Assembly: GCF_002008315.2 (NCBI RefSeq)
Contig: NZ_MVDG02000001.1
Span: 1,178,001-1,242,000, forward strand
Direction: 5' to 3'
Length of the DNA stretch: 64,000 nucleotides
Source of the DNA: Arthrobacter sp. KBS0703
GTDB lineage: Bacteria; Actinomycetota; Actinomycetes; Actinomycetales; Micrococcaceae
Shown: positions 1 through 9,088 of the stretch, piece after piece
Layout of the letters: each line of letters opens with the position of its first letter
Numbering within the stretch: the first letter of the stretch is position 1
Translations under genes and position numbers: made by a program
The notes under the pieces: model-generated
Databases searched by the model: none
What the model was told of the DNA's origin: nothing
Seen by the model: the letters and a program-made list of their open reading frames with translations, nothing else

Positions 1-148
1 TTTGCGACCGTTGGGGGTCCAGGGCCGTAGCGAGCAAGCTTGGGGCGGGTCGGAAAGCTGTCCTCCGGTTGCACGACAGTGGAATAGTTGAGCTTTTTCC
101 CGCTCGGGGGCCGGACAGGCCTTCGCCTGACAGCCGCCGCAGATCCGG

Positions 149-1189
149 TCAGACCAGCCAGCGCCACCAGCGTGACCGCTCCGGTTCCGGCGTCGGTTCC
201 GGCTCCGGCTCCGGCTCCTCGCCCAAGGCCAGCGCGGCCTCGACGATGTCGTCCGCGGTGAGCGTCATGACGGCCTCACGATCGAGCGCGTCGAGACTTT
301 GTTCCTCGTCGAGCGACAGCCGCAGCGCCTGGCGGTTGAGCGCCTGCTCGAACAGCGTGCGGGCGAACCGTGCGTTGCCGGAGTCCTCGCCCGCGTGGAG
401 CCCGGTGAGGATGCGGCGCAGCATCTGGTCCGCACCCGGCTCCAGCGTGTACTCGTGCTGGGCCAGCATCTGGTGGAAGATCGTCTGGAGTGCGTCGACG
501 GAGTAGTCGGGGAACGTGATCTCGCGGGCGAACCGGGAGCGCAGTCCGGGGTTCGAGAGCAAGAAGGACTCCATCAGCCGCGGGTATCCGGCCACGATCA
601 CGACCAGGCGGTGGCGGTGGTCCTCCATCCGCTTGAGCAGGACCTCGATCGCCTCGGGGCCGAAGTCCGTCCGGCCGTCCTCCGGGGCCAGAGCGTAGGC
701 CTCGTCGATGAACAGGACGCCGTCCAGCGCACGCCGGATCACCCGGTCCGTCTTGATGGCGGTCGCGCCGACGTACTGCCCCACCAAGCCCGAACGGTCG
801 ACCTCGACCAGGTGGCCTTTCTGCAGCAGACCGACCGCGCGGTACATCTCGGCCAGGAGCCGCGCCACGGTGGTCTTGCCCGTGCCCGGGTTTCCGAGGA
901 ACACCAGATGCTGTGATGTCGCCACCTCCGGCAGGCCGTGCGCCTTACGGCGGGCCTGGACCTGGAGCAGTGCGACGAGCGCCCGTACCTGTTCCTTCAC
1001 GGTCTCCAGTCCGACCAGCGCGTCGAGCTCGGCCTGCACCTCGGACAGCGGCCGGGCCGGCCCGGGCCTCGCACCGATGAGATCGCCGACCAGGTCGTCG
1101 ACGCGCTCAGAACCGTGCAGCCTGAGCTGATCGGTCAGATGGCCGATGGTTTCGCGCAGGTCGTCGAGCGGATTGCGGCTGGCAGCCAT
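149..1189 (-). CDS. AAA+ ATPase, CbxX/CfxQ family
   Basis: Predicted 346-aa AAA+ ATPase of the CbxX/CfxQ (EccA C-terminal-like) type, probably a protein-remodelling enzyme. Walker A is GNPGTGKTT and Walker B is VLFIDEAYAL, followed by sensor and lid regions. The tail is unusual: a Glu-Pro repeat (EPEPEPEPTPEPE) ends in RSRWWRWLV, a basic/tryptophan-rich segment that could touch membrane (inference). An in-frame GTG/ATG lies upstream to 1255, but I start at ATG 1189 because TACAGT at 1196-1201 sits exactly 6 nt before it, the leaderless pattern. No ESX genes are adjacent, so this is an orphan copy and its partner is unknown. Confidence 0.85.
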   Translation of the reverse strand: MAASRNPLDDLRETIGHLTDQLRLHGSERVDDLVGDLIGARPGPARPLSEVQAELDALVGLETVKEQVRALVALLQVQARRKAHGLPEVATSQHLVFLGNPGTGKTTVARLLAEMYRAVGLLQKGHLVEVDRSGLVGQYVGATAIKTDRVIRRALDGVLFIDEAYALAPEDGRTDFGPEAIEVLLKRMEDHRHRLVVIVAGYPRLMESFLLSNPGLRSRFAREITFPDYSVDALQTIFHQMLAQHEYTLEPGADQMLRRILTGLHAGEDSGNARFARTLFEQALNRQALRLSLDEEQSLDALDREAVMTLTADDIVEAALALGEEPEPEPEPTPEPERSRWWRWLV

Positions 1190-1290
1190 GCATCCACTGT
1201 AGTCCTCGATTCCCGACCGGGATGGGGTTGGCCGGCTGCGTCCGCAGGTCCGCACGCCCGGAGGACCGTCCCGCGGCCCTGCTTGTCCCG

Positions 1291-2262
1291 CTATGCCCGG
1301 CGCATCTGGTGCTGGAGGACTTTCGACTGGAAGGCCCCTGCCACTTTGCTCTTCAGGTCAGTCGGCACGCGGACCATCCCTTCCTGGGCGACGGATGCCA
1401 CATGCAGTCCCTCGCGGTTGAAGATCTTTCCGGTGGCGAGCCCGCGGGCTCCCTGCGCGCTGGGGCTTTCCTGGACGTACAGCAGCCACTCATCCACCCG
1501 CACGGGCCGGTGCCACCACATGGCGTGGTCCAGGCTGGCCACGCTCATGCCCGGCGTGATCCAGCTCAGTCCGTGCCGGCGCAGAATGGATTCGAGCAGC
1601 GTGTAGTCGCTGGCATACGCCAGTGCGGCGCGGTGGGTGTTGGCGTCGTCCGGCATGGCGCTGAAGGTCTTCATCCACACCGCATTGCGGGCTTCCTTCT
1701 TGCCGGTGGCCGCGACGTACAGGGGCGGATCGACGTGGCGGATGTCGAAGGGCCGCTCGTACGCCCAGTGCCGCGCCACGGGGTGGTCGAACTTGCCCAG
1801 GAGATCCGCCGTGCTGGGAAGTGATTCCGGATCAGGAATTCCCTCGGGCATCTCCGACTGGTGTTCCAGGCCCTCGTCCCCGGCCTGGAACGAGGCGATC
1901 ATGGACAGAATGGGCGTGCCGTCCTGGTACGCGTGCACGCGGCGTGCCGAAAAAGACCGGCCGTCGCGCAGCCGCTGCACGCCGAAGGTGATGGGCTTGT
2001 TCGCGTCGCCGGGCCGCAGGAAGTAGGCGTGCATGGAATGCACGGCGCGGACGGGATCCACGGTGCGCATCCCGGCGATCAGGGACTGCGCCAGGACCTG
2101 GCCCCCGAACACGCGCTGGTGCGGCTGCCGCTGCGACGGGCCCATGAAGATGTCCTCGTCCGTCCGGGCGCCCTCAAGCTCGCCAAGATCCAGCAATTCG
2201 ATCAGCGAGGTGGTGGGGTCGTTCAAGGGCAATGCCTGCACTCCGGCGTCCGCTTCAGTCAT
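1291..2262 (-). CDS. tesB: acyl-CoA thioesterase II
   Basis: 323-aa TesB-family double hotdog thioesterase, hydrolysing acyl-CoA to free fatty acid and CoA in the cytoplasm. Family features seen: the N-terminal RVFGGQVLAQSL segment, HSMHAYFLRPGD, and the second hotdog with LDHAMWWHRP and the closing GLATGKIFNREG region. Length matches the family (about 290-320 aa). TAGAGT (plus-strand 2269-2274) lies 6 nt before the ATG, so the transcript is probably leaderless. It diverges from the small hypothetical gene starting at 2326, and the two promoters share about 60 bp. Confidence 0.93.
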   Translation of the reverse strand: MTEADAGVQALPLNDPTTSLIELLDLGELEGARTDEDIFMGPSQRQPHQRVFGGQVLAQSLIAGMRTVDPVRAVHSMHAYFLRPGDANKPITFGVQRLRDGRSFSARRVHAYQDGTPILSMIASFQAGDEGLEHQSEMPEGIPDPESLPSTADLLGKFDHPVARHWAYERPFDIRHVDPPLYVAATGKKEARNAVWMKTFSAMPDDANTHRAALAYASDYTLLESILRRHGLSWITPGMSVASLDHAMWWHRPVRVDEWLLYVQESPSAQGARGLATGKIFNREGLHVASVAQEGMVRVPTDLKSKVAGAFQSKVLQHQMRRA

Positions 2263-2325
2263 GGTTTGACTCTAGACGTCGCCCCGGCACCGCTCAACCG
2301 GGGCCCAGCCGGTAGTGTTCTTAAT

Positions 2326-2988
2326 GTGTCTGATCTCCTCACCCAGTCCATCCGCTTCGCCGACCCCCGCGACCTGGCCGATCTCCGGACCTACGCCACC
2401 CGCGCCAAGGCCATCGACGACGGCGCCATCCGCCTCCAGGCGGCGGGCATGGTCCTGGCCGCCTACGTCTGCGTGCTCCGGCCCCGGCTGCTGGGGGAGT
2501 CCACCCCCACCATCCTCGGCCTGCGGACCATGGCGCTGGCCGAACCGTCCGCCGCGGACTTCACCGTCCCGCTCGCTGCGGTCCTTGACCGGCTCGCGCG
2601 GGCTGGTGAGAACGACGCCGAACTCCCGGTCCCGCCGTCGACGGTCACCGAGTCCTGGGCCGGCGTCGGAGCGCCGCGCAGCGGCTGGGAGCTGATCGCT
2701 TCAGTGCCGGATGACGTCCTCCGGCGAGCCGCGGAAGCCGGCATCGCCGAGGTGGCCGGAATCGTCCCGGACAAGCCCGGTGCCCTGATGGTCAACAACG
2801 CCCGTGCCGCAGTCTGGGGCCGCGAACTGGAAGGGCTCCCGGGCCTTCCCGCCGGTGCCGCCTTTGCCGCCCTGGCCCTCGGATTCCTCGGCTCCGACGA
2901 ACAGCGCCTCTACCGGGCCGGCCGCTGGTTCCGGCTCACCGGCAGCCGCGGGCACGTCCTGGCCAGGACCGGCGTCGGGCTGCCCTAG
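2326..2988 (+). CDS. conserved hypothetical protein
   Basis: 220-aa soluble protein with no domain I recognise. It is Ala/Leu-rich, has no signal peptide or membrane segment, and carries a Trp/Arg-rich C-terminus (YRAGRWFRLTGSRGH). The frame is open far upstream, but GTG 2326 is preferred: TAGTGT at 2313-2318 lies 7 nt before it (leaderless promoter), and the residues upstream are the reverse shadow of tesB. Its stop is 6 nt from the convergent glbO stop. Function unknown. Confidence 0.72.
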   Translation: MSDLLTQSIRFADPRDLADLRTYATRAKAIDDGAIRLQAAGMVLAAYVCVLRPRLLGESTPTILGLRTMALAEPSAADFTVPLAAVLDRLARAGENDAELPVPPSTVTESWAGVGAPRSGWELIASVPDDVLRRAAEAGIAEVAGIVPDKPGALMVNNARAAVWGRELEGLPGLPAGAAFAALALGFLGSDEQRLYRAGRWFRLTGSRGHVLARTGVGLP

Positions 2989-2994
2989 CCGGAC

Positions 2995-3453
2995 CTATGC
3001 TTCAGACGGGCTGTTCACCATGGACAGCGCCGCCCGTTCCATGTAGTCCCACAGGGTGCCCTCGTGCAGCGGCGGCAGCTGGAGCGAGTCCACGGCCGTG
3101 CGCATGTGGTGCAGCCAGCGGTCCTTGGCCTCGGGCGTGACCCGGAACGGCATGTGGCGCATCCGCAGCCGCGGATGTCCGCGCTCTTCGCCGTACGTCG
3201 TGGGCCCGCCCCAGTACTGTTCGAGGAACATCAGGAAGCGCCGCTTCGCCGGAGCAAGGTCCTCTTCCGGGTACATCGGCCGCAGCAGCGGGTCGCTGGC
3301 CACGCCGTCGTAAAACACGTCGATGAGCTTCACGAAGGTCTCGTGGCCGCCCACGGCATCGTAGAAGTTGTCCGTGTAACCGGGCTGGCTGAAGGGGTCA
3401 TTACGCATCAGCTGCTGCGGCGCGTTGGGTTCGGAGGGAGTGGGAAGGGTCAT
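2995..3453 (-). CDS. glbO: group II truncated haemoglobin (trHbO)
   Basis: 152-aa globin of the truncated O group, a haem protein linked to oxygen/NO chemistry near the respiratory chain. The core starts at about residue 25 (YDAVGGHETFVKLIDVFYDGVASDPLLRPMYP) and continues through FLEQYWGGPTTY and RLRMRHMPF, where the His is the likely proximal haem ligand. A C-terminal helix includes WDYMERAA. A ~23-residue N-terminal extension precedes the globin fold. The ATG lies 2 nt after the stop of the upstream mechanosensitive channel gene, so the two are probably co-transcribed. Confidence 0.92.
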   Translation of the reverse strand: MTLPTPSEPNAPQQLMRNDPFSQPGYTDNFYDAVGGHETFVKLIDVFYDGVASDPLLRPMYPEEDLAPAKRRFLMFLEQYWGGPTTYGEERGHPRLRMRHMPFRVTPEAKDRWLHHMRTAVDSLQLPPLHEGTLWDYMERAALSMVNSPSEA

Positions 3454-3455
3454 GG

Positions 3456-4127
3456 CTATTCTCCGGCCTTCTGCTGCGGTCCGTGCTGGGGTTCAGCCTC
3501 GAGCGGCCCCTCGCCTGGCTCATCGTCTGGGGCCACGTAATTGCCCTGGGACCGGTTGCCCACGCGGAGGATTTCGCCGTTGCGGAGATACCAGATGGCC
3601 CCGTTGTCATCACGGACACGGGTGATGCGCAGGCCGATCGATTCGACGACGCCCACCACTTCGCTGGTCTCGATGATGTCTCCGATACCGTACTGGTCCT
3701 CGATGGTGATGAAGATTCCGGCAAGGAAGTCGCGGATCAGCTGCTGGGCGCCGAAGCCGATGGCGATACCCAGGATACCGACGCTTGTCAGCAGCGGCGC
3801 GACGTCCACGTCAAGGTTTTTCAGCACGTAGATGCTGGTGATGACGGCAATGACCACGCCCACCACGCTGTTGAGCAGCGACCCGATGGTGTTGGCGCGC
3901 TGGACCCGCCGCTCGTGGTCGAGGGCGCGGAGGGCGGGGGCGACCCACTTGAAGTGCGGCTTCTTGAACAGCGCTGTTCCGCTGGCGACACGCTTGGTGA
4001 TCCGGGAGATCACGAAGCTCGCCAGCAGCCACAGGATGATGCCTGCACCGAGGCTGATCGCGATGCCGGCGACGTCGAAACCGGTGGGCTCCAGCGAGGC
4101 CGAGGGCGTTGTAAACATGCTGTACAT
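3456..4127 (-). CDS. MscS-family mechanosensitive ion channel
   Basis: 223-aa small-conductance mechanosensitive channel. Three membrane segments are visible: about residues 20-42 (IAISLGAGIILWLLASFVI), 78-102 (LLNSVVGVVIAVITSIYVL), and the pore helix around LLTSVGILGIAIGFGAQQLIRDFLAG. A beta domain follows (EDQYGIGDIIET...GVVESIGLRITRVRDDNG). It is shorter than E. coli MscS because the C-terminal cage is replaced by an acidic Pro/Glu/Gln tail. Forms an operon with glbO 2 nt downstream. The start could instead be ATG 4118. Confidence 0.9.
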   Translation of the reverse strand: MYSMFTTPSASLEPTGFDVAGIAISLGAGIILWLLASFVISRITKRVASGTALFKKPHFKWVAPALRALDHERRVQRANTIGSLLNSVVGVVIAVITSIYVLKNLDVDVAPLLTSVGILGIAIGFGAQQLIRDFLAGIFITIEDQYGIGDIIETSEVVGVVESIGLRITRVRDDNGAIWYLRNGEILRVGNRSQGNYVAPDDEPGEGPLEAEPQHGPQQKAGE

Positions 4128-4237
4128 CTGTAGGGATGCTCCTTGCTGCTGTCCGACGGCGGCCGGGGGTATCCGCCGGTCTTCCGGCGGCGGCCTGCTC
4201 TCTGGTCAGTTTTAAGCGTAGCGGTGTATCCCGCTGG

Positions 4238-4717
4238 CTAACTTCCGGCCGCTGTGGTATCCGGAACGTGCAGTACAGGGAAATTTACGCTGCGGGCGAT
4301 GAAACACAGGGCGTTGGCTTCCCGGTGCATTTCCTGGGTCAGCGCGATGTGGGCGGCGTCGGCCACCGTTACCCGCGGCCGGAGGGTCACCTTCTCGAAC
4401 TGCCCGCTGCCGTCACGGTTGAGCCGCATCATGCCCGTGGCGTTGTCCTCATACGACAGGACGACGACGCCGTGCTTCACCGCCACGTGCAGGAAGGACA
4501 GCATGTGGCACTGGGCGAGTGCCGTCAGGAGCAGTTGCTCGGGGTTGTACCGCGACCGGTCGCCGCGGAACGTGGGGTCGGCGGAGCCCTTGAGGACCGG
4601 CAGCCCCGGAATCTCGACGTCGTGGTCCCGGGAGTACTCCCGGTAGGACGACGTGCCGCTTCCAAGGTTGCCGGTCCAGCGGACGGTCAGTGAATAGTGG
4701 TGCTCATCAAGGCCCAT
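4238..4717 (-). CDS. OsmC family peroxidase
   Basis: 159-aa OsmC/Ohr-family thiol peroxidase, expected to reduce organic hydroperoxides. The peroxidatic Cys is in LAQCHMLSFL and the resolving Cys in NALCFIARSVNFPV, the usual two-cysteine arrangement. The N-terminal strand region (HYSLTVRWTGN) and NPEQLLLTAL segment are typical. TAAACT (plus-strand 4724-4729) lies 6 nt upstream of the ATG, indicating a leaderless transcript. Substrate range cannot be told from sequence. Confidence 0.92.
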   Translation of the reverse strand: MGLDEHHYSLTVRWTGNLGSGTSSYREYSRDHDVEIPGLPVLKGSADPTFRGDRSRYNPEQLLLTALAQCHMLSFLHVAVKHGVVVLSYEDNATGMMRLNRDGSGQFEKVTLRPRVTVADAAHIALTQEMHREANALCFIARSVNFPVLHVPDTTAAGS

Positions 4718-4771
4718 GGGGCCAGTTTAGAGCGCCCGCAGTTCACATCGCGCCGCTCTGGCACCTGCGGC

Positions 4772-7333
4772 TCAGACGTCGGCCGCGCGTGCCCGCAGTG
4801 CCCGGGCGACGCCGTCGCGGTTTTCCAGCATCATGCGGCGCAGCGCCGCGCTGTCCTCGGGGAGTGACGCGAGGAACTCGTCGGTGCGGTCCACGGTGGC
4901 CTGCGTGGTCAGTTGCGCCGGGTAGAGCCCGACGACGACCTGCTGCGCCAGTGCGAAGGTCCGCTCCGCCACGATGCCGGGGACGGCCGCGAAGTACTTC
5001 TCCGCGTACGGCTCCAGCAGTGCGGTGTCCAGCACGCGGGTGAAGCCGGTGACCGCAGAGCCCTGGATGGCGTTGGATAGCTCGCCCTTGACCACGATCG
5101 ACTCCCAGGCCGCCGCCTTGGCCTCCGCCGTGGGGATCGCGGCCTTCGCCAGCGCCGCAGCGTTCTGCCCGCTGGAGGTGTTGTCCCGCTCCAGTTCCGC
5201 GTCGATCTGTTCCTGGCCCAGCCGTCCACCCACCACGAGTGAGGCCACCAGTTCCCAGCGCAGGTCCTGGTCGACCGTCAACCCGTTCAAGGTGACGGAG
5301 CCGTCCAGCAGCCCGGCCACGTTGTCCAGCTGCGCGCCGCTCCGGGCCAGCAGGGCGTAGGACTTGATGAACTGCAGCTGCGCATCCGAACCGCCGGGAA
5401 CGGCCGAGGCGAGCTCCCAGAGCCGGTCTCCGGCGGCCACCGACGCGGCTTCGCGGTGCTCCTCCGCCACATAGAACGTGAGCGTGGTTGCCAGCTGCCG
5501 GAGCTGGACCAGGATCACCGACGAGTCACTCTCGGAGGCGATGTTGGCCAGGATCAGGTCCACATAGCCGCGGGCCGGGCTCTCGCCGTCGCGGGCGGCG
5601 TCCCAGGCGGAGCCCCACACGAGCGTGCGCGGAAGGCTTTCCCGGAAATCCTTCAGGTGCGACTTGGCGGTTGCGAGGGACTTCTCATCCAGCCGGACCT
5701 TCGCGTACGCGAGGTCGTCGTCGTTGAGCAGGATCAGGTCCGGCCGTTGGAGGCCGGCGAGTTCCGGCACGTCCGTCCGGTCGCCGTCGACGTCCAGCTC
5801 CTCGCGGTGGACGCGCTCCAGCTTTCCTTCCTCGGTGACGTCGTAGAACCCCACGGCCAGCCGGTGCGGCCGGAGGGTGGGCTGGTCGGCCACAGCGGAC
5901 TGCAGGATGGCGAAGGCCGTGATGGTGCCGTCGGCGTCGACTGTCAGCTCCGGCTTGAGCGAATTCACGCCGGCGGTTTCGAGCCAGAGCCGGCCCCACT
6001 GGTCCAGGTCGCGTCCGCTGGCCTTCTCCAGTTCGATCATCAGGTCGCCCAGCTCGGTGTTCTTCCAGGAGTGCTTGGCGAAGTATTCGCGGACGCCGGA
6101 CATGAACTGCTCCGGACCCACCCAGGCCACGAGCTGGCGCAGCACGGAGGCACCCTTGGCGTAGGTGATGCCGTCGAAGTTGACCTCGACGTCCTGGAGG
6201 TCGTTGATCTCGGCAAAGATGGGATGGGTGGTGGGGAGCTGGTCCTGGCGGTAGGCCCAGGACTTCTCCACCGAGGCAAACGTGGTCCAGGCGCTCTGGA
6301 ACTTCGTGTTCTCCACCGCGGCGAGGTGGGACATGTACTCGGCAAAGGACTCGTTGAGCCAGAGATCGTTCCACCAGCGCATGGTCACCAGGTCGCCGAA
6401 CCACATGTGGGCCAGTTCGTGCAGGACCGTGATGGCGCGGCGCTCCACCTGGGCCTCCGGCACCTTGCCCCGGAACACGTAGCCTTCGAGGATGGTCACC
6501 GCCCCGGCGTTTTCCATGGCTCCGGCGTTGAATTCGGGGACGAAGAGCTGATCGTACTTCTCGAACGGGTAGGGGCAGCCGAACTGCGCTTCGAAGAACT
6601 CGAACCCCTGCCGCGTGAGTTCGAAGATGTTGTCGGCGTCGAGGTACTGCATGAGCGACTTCCGGGCGAACACGCCCAGCGGGACCACCCGGCCGTCGGA
6701 GCTGGTGACGTCGCTGCGCACGGACTGGTACGGACCGGCGATCAGCGCCGTGACGTAGGAGGACAGGCGCGGGGTGGGGCTGAACTCCCAGACCGAGCGG
6801 GCGCGGCCGTCTCCCGCCGGGGAGGCCTCCACGGGGGCCGGCGTGGGGGAGTTGGAGATGACGTCCCAGTGTGACGGCGCCGTCACGCTGAACCTGAACG
6901 TTGCTTTGAGGTCCGGCTGTTCAAAGACGGCGAACATCCGGCGGGAGTCGGGCACTTCGAACTGCGTGTACAGGTAGACCTCGCCGTCCACCGGATCAAC
7001 GAAGCGGTGCAGCCCCTCGCCGGTGTTCATATACGGCGCGTCCGCCACCACCGTGAGTTCGTTGTGTTCGGCGAGGTCCGGCAGCTGGATCCGGACGCCG
7101 TCGGATACCTTGGCAGGATCGAGTTCACGGCCGTTCAGGGTCACGCTGTGGACGCTCTGCGTCACGGCGTCGATGAACGTCGAGGACCCCGGTACAGCCG
7201 TGAACTTCACCGTGGTGGTCGAGCCGAAGACTGTCTCGCCCGTGGTCAGGTCCAGGGCGACATCGTAGGAATCGACGGCGATCAGGTCGGCGCGCTCGCG
7301 AGCTTCGGCGCGCGTCAGGTTCATACCTGGCAA
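4772..7333 (-). CDS. pepN: aminopeptidase N (M1 family)
   Basis: 853-aa M1 zinc metallopeptidase removing N-terminal residues from peptides in the cytoplasm. The exopeptidase motif NAGAMENAG is followed by the zinc site HELAHMWFGDLV and the third ligand Glu in WLNESFAEYM. The C-terminal ERAP1-like helical domain fills residues ~520-850. Length fits actinobacterial PepN. The start is TTG 7333 (MPGMNLT...): a GGAGG Shine-Dalgarno lies 7 nt upstream of it, whereas the internal ATG 7324 would be 16 nt away. Monocistronic by appearance. Confidence 0.95.
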   Translation of the reverse strand: MPGMNLTRAEARERADLIAVDSYDVALDLTTGETVFGSTTTVKFTAVPGSSTFIDAVTQSVHSVTLNGRELDPAKVSDGVRIQLPDLAEHNELTVVADAPYMNTGEGLHRFVDPVDGEVYLYTQFEVPDSRRMFAVFEQPDLKATFRFSVTAPSHWDVISNSPTPAPVEASPAGDGRARSVWEFSPTPRLSSYVTALIAGPYQSVRSDVTSSDGRVVPLGVFARKSLMQYLDADNIFELTRQGFEFFEAQFGCPYPFEKYDQLFVPEFNAGAMENAGAVTILEGYVFRGKVPEAQVERRAITVLHELAHMWFGDLVTMRWWNDLWLNESFAEYMSHLAAVENTKFQSAWTTFASVEKSWAYRQDQLPTTHPIFAEINDLQDVEVNFDGITYAKGASVLRQLVAWVGPEQFMSGVREYFAKHSWKNTELGDLMIELEKASGRDLDQWGRLWLETAGVNSLKPELTVDADGTITAFAILQSAVADQPTLRPHRLAVGFYDVTEEGKLERVHREELDVDGDRTDVPELAGLQRPDLILLNDDDLAYAKVRLDEKSLATAKSHLKDFRESLPRTLVWGSAWDAARDGESPARGYVDLILANIASESDSSVILVQLRQLATTLTFYVAEEHREAASVAAGDRLWELASAVPGGSDAQLQFIKSYALLARSGAQLDNVAGLLDGSVTLNGLTVDQDLRWELVASLVVGGRLGQEQIDAELERDNTSSGQNAAALAKAAIPTAEAKAAAWESIVVKGELSNAIQGSAVTGFTRVLDTALLEPYAEKYFAAVPGIVAERTFALAQQVVVGLYPAQLTTQATVDRTDEFLASLPEDSAALRRMMLENRDGVARALRARAADV

Positions 7334-7485
7334 GGTTGTGCCTCCAAAGGTGTTGGTTGCCGGACAAGCCCCAGCCTGCCCGTCAGTGGGTCACTGTGAA
7401 GTCATTGTTTCATTCCCCGCATCGTTGGCAAGTTGCGCGGATCACTTTCTCCGCGCCGGAGCAGGCTCAGGGGTAGCGTTAAGGC

Positions 7486-8490
7486 ATGGGAAAGCTCCTC
7501 GATGCTGTGGACACGAAGGCACTGCGGTTCGCCATCGGTTTCCCCCTGCTGCTCGCTGCCGGCTTCACAGTCTGTGCCGTCCTGCTTCGCCCGGATCTGC
7601 CGGAGCCGCTGGCGGTCAGATGGAACGACGACGGCGGAACGGCCTTTGCGCCGTTCCCCGCCTATGTGGGCGTCGGGTCCGCCATGATCGTCGTGGCCGG
7701 CTGGCTGGTGCTGCTCCAGGCCGTGCCCGTGTCACGCCCCACCGTGATGCGCCGGATCATGATGGGCGCCGGGCTGACAGTCAGCCTGTTTATCACCAGC
7801 GTGCTGGCGGCCGGACTCGTGGGACAGGCCGGGGTCACGGATGCCCGCGAGTCCAGCGTGGACGTGATAGTGCTGGCCATGGGAAGCGGCGCCGCCCTCG
7901 CCCTGGGCGTCATCATCGGGTTTGTCTTCAAGGCCGACCAGCAGTGGACCCCGGAGGATGACCGGGCCCTTGAACAGGCGCTCGACCCCGAGCTCGCCAC
8001 CGATTCCATCCGGCTCTGGGTCCACGCCCGGAGCTCCGTTTTTGTCATGATCGGCATCGCCAGCCTGTTTCCGGCCGCCCTCCTTGCCATCGCCGTTCCC
8101 TGGCTGGGTGCCCTGCTGGTTGCGGCGGCCGTCGTCGGCGCCGCATTCCTTTTCGCCAGGGTTACCGCGGACCGCAGCGGGTTGCGCGTGTTCGTTGCCG
8201 GGATCCTTCCCGTCGTGGACGTGCCGGCCGCCGCCATTTCGGCGGCCGATCCCGCGGATGTCCGCGCCGCCGACTATGGGGGATGGGGATACCGCCACCA
8301 CGGCGAAACAGCAGCCGTGCTCGTGAGCAGCGGTCCCGCCGTCGTGGTCCGGAAAACTGACGGACATCGGCTCGCGGTGAGCGGCGGAAACTCCGACTCG
8401 GCGGCGCGCCTTGCCGAGGTCCTGACGCGGGTGGCTGCCCGGGCCCGCGGCGAAGGCCGCCCTCCTTCCGCAGGCGACGGGGGCGCGTAG
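7486..8490 (+). CDS. DUF1648 domain-containing membrane protein
   Basis: 334-aa integral membrane protein. The DUF1648-type N-terminus (LAVRWNDDGGTAFAPFPAYVG) sits between the first two membrane segments. Hydrophobic stretches are near residues 18-36, 58-78, 92-112, 128-147 and 190-225, and a soluble C-terminal third carries the RHHGETAAVLVSSGPAVVVRKTDGHR region. Related proteins neighbour GntR or SdpI-like systems, but no such partner is here. TAGCGT at 7474-7479 sits 6 nt before the ATG, so transcription is probably leaderless. Function unknown. Confidence 0.82.
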   Translation: MGKLLDAVDTKALRFAIGFPLLLAAGFTVCAVLLRPDLPEPLAVRWNDDGGTAFAPFPAYVGVGSAMIVVAGWLVLLQAVPVSRPTVMRRIMMGAGLTVSLFITSVLAAGLVGQAGVTDARESSVDVIVLAMGSGAALALGVIIGFVFKADQQWTPEDDRALEQALDPELATDSIRLWVHARSSVFVMIGIASLFPAALLAIAVPWLGALLVAAAVVGAAFLFARVTADRSGLRVFVAGILPVVDVPAAAISAADPADVRAADYGGWGYRHHGETAAVLVSSGPAVVVRKTDGHRLAVSGGNSDSAARLAEVLTRVAARARGEGRPPSAGDGGA

Positions 8491-8593
8491 CTTCCTGCAG
8501 CCCGGGCAGGCACAGCTAGTACTCTTGGATCTGTTGATCTGACCTGTACCAGCCCGGCCGCGGCCCGGTGCTCATGACTGAACGGAAGCTACC

Positions 8594-9088
8594 GTGACCA
8601 CTACTCCTGCATTCCCGCGGGTCCACATCGCCACTGACCACGCCGGCATGGAGCTGAGCGCCCACCTGGTGAGCCACCTGTCCGCGAAGGGTTACGACGT
8701 GGTGGACCACGGCCCGAGGGAATATGACGCCCTGGACGATTACCCGGCCTTCTGCATCAATGCCGCGCTCGCGGTCGTGGCGGACCAGTCCGCCGGCGTC
8801 CACGCCCTGGGCATCGTGCTGGGCGGCTCCGGGAACGGCGAACAGATCGCTGCCAACAAGGTCAAGGGTGTCCGCGCGGCGCTGGCCTGGAACCACTCCA
8901 CCGCCGTCCTGGCGCGCCAGCACAACGACGCCAACGTCGTGGCTGTCGGCGGCCGCCAGCACAGCGTCGAGGAAGCAACTGCCCTGATTGAGGCATTCCT
9001 GCAGGAGCCGTTCAGCAACGACGAGCGCCACATCCGCCGGATCGGCAAAATAGCAGCCTACGAAACCACGGGCGAGGTCGTCGAGTAG
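8594..9088 (+). CDS. rpiB: ribose-5-phosphate isomerase B
   Basis: 164-aa RpiB/LacAB-family isomerase interconverting ribose-5-phosphate and ribulose-5-phosphate in the pentose phosphate pathway. N-terminal ATDHAGMEL binds the phosphate/sugar; the loop GGSGNGEQIAANK carries Glu where many RpiB enzymes have the catalytic Cys, as in the mycobacterial enzyme. GTG start at 8594. Its TAG stop overlaps the GTG start of the downstream DNA glycosylase by one base, so the two are translationally coupled. Confidence 0.93.
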   Translation: MTTTPAFPRVHIATDHAGMELSAHLVSHLSAKGYDVVDHGPREYDALDDYPAFCINAALAVVADQSAGVHALGIVLGGSGNGEQIAANKVKGVRAALAWNHSTAVLARQHNDANVVAVGGRQHSVEEATALIEAFLQEPFSNDERHIRRIGKIAAYETTGEVVE

